Assembly (NCBI GenBank): GCA_037962975.1
Contig: CM075669.1
Location: 189,666,501 to 189,730,500 of the forward strand
DNA length: 64,000 nt
Source: Clitoria ternatea
Lineage: Eukaryota > Streptophyta > Magnoliopsida > Fabales > Fabaceae
Reading direction: 5' to 3'
Shown here: positions 53,498 through 64,000 of the stretch, piece after piece
Layout of the letters: each line of letters starts with the position of its first letter
How positions within the stretch are numbered: the stretch's first letter is position 1
The notes under the pieces: generated by a model
Seen by the model: only the letters and a program-made list of their open reading frames with translations
Database searches by the model: none
Told to the model about the DNA's origin: nothing
Translations under genes and position numbers: made by a program

Positions 53498-54394
53498 TGA
53501 TCCGGTCCTAACACCGGCCCCCAAGAGCATGGCTTTAATGCCTTGCCAGATCAGCATTTTGAATAAAGAGAAGTACTCTTTAAATACACTACAAATACTA
53601 TACGGAGTGCATACCGCCAGGGCTAGTAACACCGCCAAGGCTCATAACTCCGCCAAGGCACGTTACCCCGCCAAGGAATGTAACTCCGTCTAGGCATGTT
53701 ACTCCGCCAAGGAATGTAACCCCGCCAAAGTTGTTACTCCGCCAAGCCATAGGCTCAATATTGGCGGAATACCGAACTTCCCACACTGCGTAGCGAGCCC
53801 ATACTCACAACCCCGGCACGAGATTGACTCTGTCTTGAGAGGTTAATAATGGGAATCACGCTGTCACGCATAAAGGGAAATAACAATAAAATATTAAAGC
53901 ACTAACGCTTTCCAGACAAGTGGTGATACCTACTACAATAATGGTGCATGTAAACGGCGCAGAGACCCACTACCTTTTCAGCATTATGCCTGAAAACAAG
54001 GAGCGGGTCCTACCAATAATGGAGCACCAGTAACAGGTATATAAACCTCTCTCAAAAAGGTATAAGGGATCTTTTTCCCCATTCTCTGAACCTTACACTC
54101 TCTTACTTGCATAATTCTCTCTGACTGTCTTTTTAAGTCTCTAAGTATTCTGAAATACTGACTTGAGCGTCGGAGAACGATCGCAGGTACCACCCCCAAT
54201 CGGGTCAAGGCAACGTAGATCCCGTCAGGCGGACTGTGACTCCGCCCCAGAGTACATTGCACTCCGCCTCAGCATACAAAGACTCTCCGTATTTACATTT
54301 ATACGCATATTACTTTGTATCAAGAACACATTTATATGTATATTTTGAGTTGTTCTACAAGCATACTTCTACACCCCCTGTAAAGAACAGTTCA
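53498..54394 (+). repeat. LARD-E 3' LTR (897 bp)
   Basis: This copy has the same length as the left LTR, with nine transitions between them. It is followed by AGTAA (54,395-54,399) and then Sire-C pol. Confidence 0.95.
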
Positions 54395-55055
54395 AGTAAT
54401 TACCACCAAAGCTTTTAATTTTGGAAGGTCCAAATAGATCCATGTGCAAAAGTTGTAAAGGCTTTTGAGTGGAAACAATGTTTTTAGATTGAAAGGATGC
54501 CTTTACTTGTTTTCCCTTTTGACATGAATCACAAAATTTGTTTTCAAATTTAAGCTTTAGTAAACCAATTACTAATTCTTTAGAAACAAGTTTATTCAAA
54601 TGGTCTACATGTATATGAGCTATTCTTCTATGCCATAGCCAAGTTTCATCCTCTCTAGTCATGAAGCATTGTACATCATTTGAGGACAAACTATCCATAT
54701 CAATCATGTAAATATGATCAATTCTTTGACCTACAAACTTGATTTCCTTATTAATCTTTTGTTCAATTATGCAACAATTTGATTCAAACAAAACTCTATA
54801 TCCTTTGTCACATAATTGACTAATGCTAAGTAAATTGTGTTTTAGGCCTTCAACATACAACACATCACTAATAGAAGTAGAGGAATTCTTACCAATGTTT
54901 CCAATGCCTAGAATTCTTCCTTTGGTGTTGTCTCCGTAGGTGACGCTTTCTTTCCTTTTGGGAGTGAAGGAAGTGAATTTACTTATGTCTCCCGTCATAT
55001 GCTTTGAACACCCACTATCCAAATACCAATGGGTGTTGCTTGCCTTGAAGCATAC
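54395..55055 (-). pseudogene. Sire-C pol, 5' part (protease, GAG-pre-integrase), right of LARD-E
   Basis: The open minus-strand frame has LDSGCSKHMTGDISKF (protease active site), LWHRRIAHIHVDHL (GAG-pre-integrase HHCC) and FCDSCQKGKQVKASF, ending at FGGNY, where LARD-E is inserted. It continues at 37,327. As in Sire-D, the frame opens just after a TAG. The last codons of the ORF that extends to 54,369 are LARD-E LTR. Confidence 0.9.
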
Positions 55056-55095
55056 CTACAAAACAAGATTAATTTAGAGAACTAGGTACCCATTG
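55056..55095 (-). other. Sire-C gag-pol junction remnant, cut by Tekay-F
   Basis: On the minus strand GGTACCTAGTTCTCTAAA and then TTGTTTTGTAG match Sire-D. Tekay-F is inserted directly upstream, so the gag end lies beyond the window. CATTG (55,091-55,095) is the left target-site copy for Tekay-F. Confidence 0.75.
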
Positions 55096-58000
55096 TGTAA
55101 CATCCCCATTTTAATTATAGGCAATGGAACTAAATAAAAAGTCAACAAGTCAACACATCCCTTAATTTAATTAACTAAGAGGTAATAGGACAATTAACGT
55201 CAAAAGCATGGTGGCATGGGCAGGATTATCGCGTTTCCCCATCCCACCATACTGCACTCCGCGCGAGTATATATATATGCGGGTGATGGTCATGCTCTTC
55301 ACGCAGAGAACCCAGCGAGTTTCCTTCTTCGTTCTTCTTTTCTCTTGTTTCCTCTCTTTCCTTCTCTGCCCTCCAGTCCATTCCTGCTTCGAAGAGTCGA
55401 GTGGCGGTGCTACAGTGGAGTGGAACCCCCACACAAGAAGGGACGATCGTCAAGTGACGCAGCAGGGAGAAGAACCACCCCTCAAGCAGAAAAGTTCCTT
55501 GGAGTTTTACGAGTGGTAGGGGGAGTATCTTCTATTTTAAGTGCATGGGTTATGAACAGGTTCCGAATGATAATGCTTGCTGTACCCGTGCTCTGATTGT
55601 GTATTGTATTGCATGTGAATGTGTACAATCCAGTTGCATGATGAGTGAAAGACGAGTGTTGCATGTTAGCACCTTTCTCACAGATGTATGTGTTGCAGGA
55701 TCTCAGTTGCATGTTGAGTTGTGTTGATATGAATGTCTGACTGAAGCTACCCAGGTTATAGAAATGCATATATGATTGCTTTAATAGATTGTTGTGTATA
55801 GGAAATGCCTGCTTTAAACAAATTTGACACTGTCTTACTCCGATTGCATGTTAGGATGAGATGAATTGAAATGCCTGAGCAAACTTGTGATTTTTAGAAT
55901 GATGCATGCGTTGAATGAAGCTGTAAACTGATTGCATGTCTGATCGAACGAAATGTTGTGGATATCTGAATATGGAATGATAACTGATTGCATGGAAGCT
56001 ATATATTGAGTCTGGATAATGTGTACTACTGATTGCATGGTGTGTGTGTGTGCTTGAATGCGAGAATGCATGCGAGAAATAAATGTTGTACGTTGAATCT
56101 GCGTGTGGCGCATGGGATGCGTTGTGCTGGGAGCACGTAGTGTGAGAAACTACCTTCGGTCATCCAGCGTGGGACGCTGTAAAATCCTTGAGTGGGACTC
56201 GGGGTAGCCCTGGAGTGGGACTCGGGCTGTCTGTGAACACCGCCGTTGGCGCTGAGAGCGTTGGTGTCACCTGTGGACAAACGGTTGGGTACCTGTAAAA
56301 CGGCCAAGCAGCTGGGAGCTGATTTGATAGCTGAGAGCTATGTATAAAAGGCTGAGATGCCTACGTTGCAACGTCTGACCGATACACATGATGCGGAACC
56401 GAGTGAAACCTTCTGTGCTTATCATTGTTAATATTACTACTACTGTTAATGTTGTTGAAATTGATTTTTAATCATGTTGTACATATATGTATTGTTGTGT
56501 AATTGGCAGATAACCTGAGTCGGTATCTATCATTTAAAATTTAAGATGCTCACCCCTGCAGTGGCCATTTTTCAGTGAATGTCTCTCGTGATGAGGACCA
56601 GAAGCAGAGCTGGAACGCTGGGCGAAGTGCTGATGCATTTGGAAGGCTTAATTAATATGATGTTAGATTAAGTCCTGACTGGTTCATGTTGGATGTTAGT
56701 ATTTTGGGATAAATAGAACCTTATTGACAAGGAGAAATCCGATTTTGTGTTTGTAAATATTGACGTATGCTCTTATTATATATATCTGGATGTATGGTTT
56801 CGTGTGTGACATGCTTGTGCTTTAATGAATACGCAGGGACGGCATGACTTAGCAGGCTATAGCCAAGTCTGAGTGAATTATGAATTATCTCTAGGAAGAC
56901 TTATGTCGGATACGTTGGGCGGAGCCGTACCCCGCCTGAAGTATGGGGACATTTCGCCCAAGCGAGAGGACTCGCGCTGGAGCGATGTAGTTGTTAGAAT
57001 GGGACACTGTTCAATTACCTTTCCTATCCGTTGTGATGCTAATGCAATCCAGACCCCGATGTTGACCCCTGATTTGGGCGTTGTGGTTGAGTCCACCCAG
57101 GCGTTGTCATAATTAGTTGAGTTGGGCGGAATAGGTTCAGACTCTTCCTTCTTCCACAACCTACTACCGCATACGTACCTTGTAACTTCCCATTTTTCTG
57201 AGTGAAGTACGAGTGTGAGGATTTATCGAGTGAACCCTTGTCCATATCCGATTGAGAAATTACCTTGTGTTGTGTTGGAGAGGCGTCGTGCTGACCTCGC
57301 TTAGGCGGTGTCATACCTCGCCCAAGTAACTAGGACGGTTCGCCCAAGTGCGTGGAAACATGCTGAAGCAAGTAGATATCAATTCGAGATTCCGCCTATG
57401 TACCTTCCTCCTCCGTTGTAGCACTATTATGTCTCGCTGGGCGGTGTTGGACATCGCCTGAGTAAGTGAATGTTGTGAAGTAGTCCGTCCAGGTGTTGTT
57501 GTGCCTTGCCGAACTGGACGGCGGTGTAATCACTTCCTCTTTCCTTCATAAACTACTCCTGCATGTGTATATCTCCCTTCTTCTTCCTTTATCTGTCTTC
57601 TGAAGCTGAACGCCCAGAGTTCTCTAAGAAAGGATCAGCCCGTAGGAACGAATAGATGCTAATGTAAGGTTTACTTGAAGAGTTTCTTGTCTGATGTTGC
57701 ATTGTCACACATCGTTTAGGCAGTGTGAGACAACGGTTGAGCGGGTCACCTCGCCCTGGAGTCCGCCCAGGATAAATATACCCCGCCTAGCCAGGTAGGA
57801 TGATTCGAACTCCGCCCTTCCACCGAATGCTACGCGTGTGAATGTATTAACATCTTCCCCTTATCTATTTCCTCCTATTGAGTGACCAGTGTTACTCGAA
57901 GGAAAGCCTCCTTGTGAAATCTCCTCTATCCACTGCTGCATTACCATACTCCGCCTGGACGGTGTCAGACCCCGTCTAAGCGAACAAACGGTGTTGTGTA

Positions 58001-58202
58001 ATCCGCCCTGGTGCTGGTGTGTTACGATAAACCCATTGAGCCGGCCCCAGTCTTAGCTTCTCTGTAGGTTGCTATATGCGCGTGAATGCTCTTTGTTTCC
58101 CCCCTTGCCTGCTCCCTTCTATATCAAATGTTACGTGACTGTTTTTGTGAAAAATTTTCTCATATTTTTGGAATTATTAGTTACAAATAATAAGGTGTTA
58201 CA
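55096..58202 (+). repeat. Tekay-F 5' LTR (3,107 bp)
   Basis: It starts TGTAACATCC and ends AAGGTGTTACA, immediately before the primer site. TATATATATG at about 55,268-55,277 is a TATA candidate. The part at 56,870-58,060 is full of CGCCC/CCGCCT words. GAGTGGGACTC at 56,190-56,222 and CTGAGAGC words match the solo LTR at 16,025. ORFs within (for example 55,208-55,596 and 56,873-57,314) recur in the right LTR or are antisense chance frames. Confidence 0.9.
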
Positions 58203-58478
58203 TTTTGGTATCAGAGCGGACCGAAAAGTCCAAGGCCAAGGTAAGCCTACCAAGTGTAAGTGGTTGTGTGTATGATCATGATTGTTGTGGTGTGAATTTA
58301 ACTTGACTGGTACTCTGTTACTGACTCAGGGGTGGGAGGATTTGTTCCTCCTGACCCGACTAATTGTGTGACATACGAGAACACATAATGGGTTAAGTTA
58401 CTAAATGTTAGACTAAATTCCGATTGGGATTAAGTAACTAGGAATACTTATCCTTGAATGTTGATTTCAGGATAAGGG
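58203..58478 (+). other. Tekay-F primer binding site (58,206-58,219) and short leader
   Basis: TGGTATCAGAGCGG begins three bases after the LTR and matches initiator Met tRNA. The leader is about 260 bp without a gene. Confidence 0.9.
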
Positions 58479-61400
58479 ATGGCACATCGCCAAAGCATGG
58501 AGACTATAGCTACGGCATTCCAACGCTTTGCAGACGTGTTTGAAAGGCAGGGCCAGCCTCGAGCTGAGGAGGGCCAAGTAATGGACCGCTTCTTAAAAAG
58601 GAAGCCGAGTGAGTTCTTAGGAGGACGGAACCCTGAGGCGGCGTTTAAGTGGACTCAGGAATTAGAAAGGATTTTTGGGGGTCTTCGCTGTACCGAAGCC
58701 CAGAAGGTGGAATGTGCAGTGTACATGCTGTGAGACGAAGCGGAGAACTGGTGGAAAATAGCCAGAAGCCGATTCCCCGAAGATGATAACCAACTGACGT
58801 GGAATGATTTCAAGGCCTGCTTCTTAGAGAAATACTTTCCCGACACAGTGAGGAGTCGGAAAGAGCTGGAGTTTATGGAGTTAAAACAGGGCTCCATGAC
58901 TATGGAAGAATACGCAGCCAGATTCGAGGAATTGTGCCTATTCTATCCGCCCTTCCAGCAGCCAGGAACAGAGAACTCTAAGTGCCTTAAGTTTGAGAAC
59001 GGATTGAGATCGGATATTAAGAGGGCCTGCAGATACCACAAGATACGGAGTTTCCCTGCACTAGTGAACAAATGTAGAATATTTGAGGAGGATGACAAGG
59101 CCCATTCGAGCCAGAGCAGCAGGAACCACTATTCCCTGAGGCCCCAACGACCTCATTTCAAAAAGCCAAGCAATGCCAATAGGAACAAGCCTTTTTCCAG
59201 ATATGGGGGACGAAGTCAACCTGGAAGACGACCAGTGGTAGGAGACGGAAGGTGTTTCAAGTGTGGAGGAAATCACTTTGCCAGAGACTGCAAGGATGAT
59301 GGTGATGTAGTGTGCTTTCACTGCAACAAGAGGGGACACATCCGCCCCGACTGCCCCCAACTACACCAAGCAGACGTTAATGTGCGTCAAGGAAGATTTC
59401 AAGAAAGGAACCGAGTGAACGATGACCAACGTCCTGGTGGCAGAGGCAACGGAGCCAGAGGAGACGGGATGCGAGGGAGGAATACCGGCCCAACAGCGAC
59501 AGGAAGGATCTACACCATCAATGCAGAGGATGTTGCACCAGCAAACGATCTAGTACAATGTAAGTGCTCACTTGGAATGAATACGCTTAATGTTGTTTTC
59601 GATTCAGGAGCTACCCATTCTTTTATAGCTGATGAGTGCATGAAACGGTTGAAGTTACCGACTATGTCTATGAACCGGACTTTGGAAGTGGCCAGCCCTA
59701 CTGGCGCTAATGTGTTCACATCGTTAGTATGCAAAGATGTAGCATTTGAGTTGTATGATCAGAGTTTCACCTTCGATCTGATTTGCATGCCCTTAAAGGG
59801 TCTGGACATCGTGCTCGGAATAGATTGGCTTTCAGCCAATAAGGTGTTAGTAGATTGTAGAAGCAGAGAGATAGTTTTTCCGAGACAGCCCACTGAGAAT
59901 GACACAGCACTAGATATAACCCAACTATTTATGATGCTTTGTCTAACCAAAGATGAGAGTGAGACCCTAGTGAACGAAATTCCGGTTGTCTGCGAATTCC
60001 CAGAAGTGTTCCCAGAAGACGTTCCGAGTGTGCCTCCCAATAGAGAAGTTGAATTCTCTATAGACTTGATCCCTGGAGCCGAACCGGTCTCCAGTGCACC
60101 CTACAGAATGTCCTCAACTGAATTGGCAGAGTTGAAGAAACAAGTGGATGAGTTACTTGAGAAGCAGTTCATTAGACCAAGCGTGTCACCATGGGGCGCA
60201 CCTGTGCTACTTGTTAAGAAGAAGGATGGCAGCATGAGGCTTTGTATAGACTACCGACAGCTAAACAAACTCACAATCAAGAATCGGTACCCACTGCCTA
60301 GAATTGATGATTTAATTGACCAGCTGCGTGGAGCCTCAGTCTTCTCGAAAATTGATCTACGATCGGGGTATCACCAAATCCGAGTGAAGGACTCGGACAT
60401 TCCTAAAACTGCTTTTAGGACTCGGTATGGTCACTACGAGTATGTAGTGATGCCGTTCGGTGTGACCAACGCCCCTGCTGTTTTCATGAATTACATGAAC
60501 AGCATATTCCACTCCTTCTTGGATCGGTTTGTTGTTGTTTTCATCGACGACATCCTAGTTTATTCTAAGACGTCTGAGGAGCATGAGGGACATCTCCGAG
60601 CGGTACTCCAAGTGTTGAAGGAGAAACAATTGTTTGCAAAACTCTCGAAGTGCGAATTCTGGATGGATGAGATCCACTTCCTCGGGCATGTGATCTCCGA
60701 GCGAGGCGTCTCGGTGGATCCTGCGAAGGTAGCTGCTGTAATAGCATGGGAGAGGCCCAGATCGGTCTCGGAAATAAGAAGTTTTATGGGCTTGGCAGGT
60801 TACTATAGGAGGTTCATCGAAGGTTTTTCTAAGTTGGCATTACCCCTGACTAAATTGACTCGGAAAAATGTTCCCTTCGTGTGGAGTCCGGAGTGTGAGA
60901 ACAGCTTCCAAGAGCTGAAGAATAAGTTGACAACTACTCCGGTGTTGGCATTACCTGAGTTACGAGAAAGCTTCGTGGTCTATTGTGACGCGTCCGGACT
61001 CGGATTAGGGTGTGTACTCATGCAGAAAGATCGAGTGATAGCATATGCCTCTCGACAATTGAGACCCCACGAGCAGCATTATCCGACCCATGACTTGGAG
61101 CTGGCAGCAGTAGTTTTTGCATTGAAAATCTGGAGGCATTACTTGTACGGGTCCAAATTTGAAGTGTACAGCGATCATAAGAGCCTCAAATACCTATTCG
61201 ACCAAAAGGAGCTGAACATGAGGCAGAGAAGATGGATTGAGTTTTTAAAGGACTACGATTTCGAGTTAAAATACCACCCAGGTAAGGCAAATGTCGTGGC
61301 CGACGCTTTGAGTCAGAAATCCCTCCATATGGTAGCAATGATGGCGAAAGAAGTAGAGCTATTGGAGTGGTTCCGAGACATGAACTTGCATGTTAACACC

Positions 61401-62876
61401 CCTTCCTCTCAGAAGATGACAATCGGTACGTTGAGGATTGCCAATGAATTCTTAAAATCCGTGTACGAACAGCAACAGGCGGACTCTTACCTAGCTGAAA
61501 TGAAGGAAATTCAAGCCAAAGGAAAGGATTTATCCTTGGCAGAGGGGTCAGATGGGATCTTCCGGGTGAGAGACAGAATATACATACCAAGTGGAGGAAG
61601 ATTGAGAAGAATGGTGCTTGACGAAGCCCACAAAAGCCTACTCAGCATTCACCCAGGAACCACGAAAATGTACCACGACTTGAGAAGACAGTTCTGGTGG
61701 CCCGGACTAAAGAAGGATGTGGCGGAGTACGTGGCCCGGTGTATCACTTGTCAGAAATCGAAGGTAGAGCACCAAAAACCGTACGGTGCAATGCAGCCTC
61801 TAGAGATCCCCGTGTGGAAATGGGACTCGATTGCGATGGATTTCATCATGGGATTACCCAAAAACCGAGCGGGCCATGATGCAATTTAGGTCATTGTTGA
61901 CCGATTGACGAAAAGTGCATACTTCTTACCTATAAATATGAAGTACCCATTGCATAAGTTGGCTCGGATCTACATTCAAGAAGTTATCCGACTGCATGGC
62001 ATACCTACTTCCATCGTATCGGATAGGGACCCTAGGTTTACGTCCAGATTTTGGACCAGCATGCATCAAGAATTGGGGACGAAGCTTTGGCTTAGTTCTG
62101 CCTACCACCCCCAATCGGATGGACAATCCGAGCGAACAATTCAGAGTCTAGAAGACTTATTGAGAGCGTGTGTGTTAGAGTACGGTGGGGACTGGGAGCA
62201 GTACCTTCCCTTGATCGAGTTTACGTACAACAATAGCCATCATCACAGCATTGGCATGGCACCTTACGAGGCATTATATGGGCGTAGATGCCGAACCCCA
62301 CTCTGCTGGTCAGAAACAGGTGAAAGTCTACTATTGGGACCAGATATCGTGAAGCAAACCACAGAGCAGATCCGAGTGATACAGGAAAGGATGAAAGCAT
62401 CACAAGACAGGCAAAAGAGCTACCATGACAAGCGCATCAAGCCATTGGAATTTTCAGTCGGAGATCGAGTGTTTCTGAGAACCTCTCCGAGTAAAGGAGT
62501 TGGACGAGCCTTAAAAAGTGGGAAGTTAAGCCCTCGCTACATTGGACCTTATGAGGTGTTAGAATGGATCGGCCCCATGGCATACCGCCTCGCATTACCA
62601 ACTCACTTGTCCCGATTGCACAACGTATTTCACGTGTCTCAACTAAGAAAGTATTTACATGACCCCAGCCACACGATGCCTGACGATGAAGTAGAGATCA
62701 AAGAAGACCTGACCACTGTGACTACACCGATTGGAATCATGGACCGATCGGTAAAACGCTTGAGAAACAAGAACGTAAGGCTGGTTAAGGTGGAGTGGCA
62801 GCAAGGCAAGACCACCTCCTGCACGTGGGAACGCGAAGATGCCATAAGACAGCAGTACCTCGAGTTGTTCATTTAG
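58479..62876 (+). pseudogene. Tekay-F gag-pol with chromodomain, two nonsense codons
   Basis: One frame of 1,466 codons is interrupted only by TGA at 58,731-58,733 (gag) and TAG at 61,887-61,889 (integrase, before VIVDRLTKSAYF, where the family normally has Trp). Gag starts MAHRQSMETIATAFQRF. Two zinc knuckles follow: CFKCGGNHFARDC at 259 (one residue short) and CFHCNKRGHIRPDC at 279. Protease FDSGATHS is near 375. The RT has FIDDILVYS near 688. RNase H (DASGLGLGCVLMQ) and the integrase (HPGTTKMYHDL zinc region, SDRDPRF, NNSHH) follow. The C-terminus has GPYEVLEWIGPMAYRL and a chromodomain (LVKVEWQQGKTTSCTWERED, about 1,417-1,463), which defines Tekay. Both stops fit G:C to A:T changes. Confidence 0.9.
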
Positions 62877-62953
62877 GTGAGTTACCAACTAAAGCTTCAC
62901 ATGAATTACCAACTGAATTTCAGGGACGAAATTCTTTTCAAGTAGGGGAGAAC
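62877..62953 (+). other. Tekay-F 3' non-coding region and polypurine tract (62,943-62,953)
   Basis: TAGGGGAGAAC directly precedes the LTR start TGTAACATCC. Confidence 0.85.
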
Positions 62954-64000
62954 TGTAACATCCCCATTTTAATTATAGGCAATGGAATTAAATAAAAAGT
63001 CAACAAGTCAACACCTCCCTTAATTTAATTAACTAAGAGGTAATAGGACAATTAACGTGAAAGCATGGTGGCATGGGCAGGATTATCGCGTTTCCCCATC
63101 CCACTATACTGCACTCCGCGCGAGTATATATATATGGGGGTGATGGTCATGCTCTTCACGCAGAGAACCCAGCGAGTTTCCTTCTTCGTTCTTCTTTTCT
63201 CTTGTTTCCTCTCTTTCCTTCTCTGCCCTCCAGTCCATTCCTGCTTCGAAGAGTCGAGTGACGGTGCTACAGTGGAGTGGAACCCCCACACGAGAAGGGA
63301 CGATCGTCAAGTGACGCAGCAGGGAGAAGAACCACCCCTCAAGCAGAAAAGTTTCTTGGAGTTTTGCGAGTGGTAGGGGGAGTATCTTCTATTTTAAGTG
63401 CATGGGTTATGAACAGGTTCCGAATGATAATGCTTGCTGTACCCGTGCTCTGATTGTGTATTGTATTGCATGTGAATGTGTACAATCCAGTTGCATGATG
63501 AGTGAAAGACGAGTGTTGCATGTTAGCACCTTTCTCACAGATGTATGTGTTGTAGGATCTCAGTTGCATGTTGAGTTGTGTTGATCTGAATGTCTGACTG
63601 AAGCTACCCAGGTTATAGAAATGCATATATGATTGCTTTAATAGATTGTTGTGTATAGGAAATGCCTGCTTTAAACAAATTTGACGCTGTCTTACTCCGA
63701 TTGCATGTTAGATGAGATGAATTGAAATGCCTGAGCAAACTTGTGATTTTTAGAATGATGCATGCGTTGAATGAAGCTGTAAACTGATTGCATGTCTGAT
63801 CGAATGAAATGTTGTGGATATCTGAATATGGAATGATAACTGATTGCATGGAAGCTATATATTGAGTCTGGATGATGTGTACTACTGATTGCATGGTGTG
63901 TGTGTGTGCTTGAATGCGAGAATGCATGCGAGAAATAAATGTTGTACGTTGAATCCGCGTGTGGCGCATGGGATGCGTTGTGCTGGGAGCACGTAGTGTG
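62954..64000 (+). repeat. Tekay-F 3' LTR, first 1,047 bp (runs off the window)
   Basis: It matches 55,096-56,140 with about 17 differences, including two single-base indels. The end of the LTR, the second CATTG copy, and Sire-C gag with its 5' LTR should follow beyond the window. Confidence 0.95.

Larger units (their letters stand above)
37328..54394 (+). mobile_element. LARD-E: non-autonomous LTR retrotransposon carrying an antisense gene, TSD AGTAA
   Basis: The element has two 897-bp LTRs, a primer site, a purine tract and AGTAA duplications (37,323-37,327 and 54,395-54,399). It has no gag, protease, RT or integrase. Its own length without Sire-D is about 7.2 kb. The inside holds two tandem arrays and an antisense gene with introns. 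This matches large non-autonomous derivatives of the Ty3/gypsy Tat lineage, some of which carry antisense ORFs. The lineage is inferred from the primer site and gene, not from pol. Confidence 0.85.
55096..64000 (+). mobile_element. Tekay-F: Ty3/gypsy chromovirus (Tekay/Del lineage), 3' end outside the window
   Basis: It comprises LTR, primer site, a single gag-pol frame with two nonsense codons, a purine tract and the start of the second LTR. It is inserted in Sire-C at the gag-pol junction. About 17 differences in the 1,047 bp of LTR that can be compared (about 1.6%) make it older than LARD-E, Sire-D and CRM-G. Confidence 0.9.

Noticed and set aside
55208..57314. ORFs of 60-126 codons in the Tekay-F LTR, and their copies at 63,065-63,969
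   Set aside because: They lie in LTR sequence, overlap on both strands and carry no domain. Their doubling is due to the second LTR.

Overview
This is plant nuclear DNA, almost certainly from a dicot and probably a legume (Phaseoleae-like). The evidence is AT-rich sequence, spliceosomal exons of a plant LRR receptor kinase, and retrotransposons with initiator-Met-tRNA primer sites. The legume call is inference from the style of the elements. There is no prokaryotic content. About nine tenths of the window is LTR retrotransposon.

Layout. (1) 1-11,408: two decayed Sirevirus-type Ty1/copia relics of one family. Sire-A (+ strand) gives a gag scrap at 1-368 and an env-like region plus 3' LTR at 7,405-11,408. 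Sire-B (- strand, 369 to about 7,300) lies between them. (2) 12,886-28,866: two exons of a minus-strand LRR receptor-like kinase, separated by a 15.7-kb intron. The intron holds a solo Tekay-like LTR with a 112-bp tandem array (16,025-18,506), two MITE-like elements, and a complete, intact Ty3/gypsy element (CRM-G, 19,709-28,096; 814-bp LTRs; TSD ATAAA; 1,566-codon gag-pol ending inside its 3' LTR). (3) 28,867-31,152: the kinase upstream region and eroded repeat DNA. (4) 31,153-64,000: a nest of elements. Sire-C (- strand copia) is split by LARD-E (TSD AGTAA) and by Tekay-F (left flank CATTG). LARD-E is itself split by Sire-D (TSD GTTTT). Sire-C gag and 5' LTR, and the rest of the Tekay-F 3' LTR, lie beyond the right edge.

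How the parts work. Sire-D is nearly intact (gag, pol with one nonsense codon, intact env-like ORF, 1,451-bp LTRs with two differences seen). CRM-G is also very young. LARD-E has no gag or pol, so it would need proteins supplied in trans. It carries tandem repeats in its leader and an antisense gene with its own TATA box and mitotic-type MYB sites.

The most interesting signal is in Sire-C and Sire-D. Arrays of a perfect palindrome with core ATCGAT occur twice per element: in the LTR about 110 bp upstream of the TATA box, and again between pol and the env-like ORF, upstream of what looks like an internal promoter. The palindrome arms differ between the families (TAATCGATTA versus GAATCGATTC), but each family uses one version at both sites. 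This suggests a dedicated regulator that drives both genomic and env-like transcripts.
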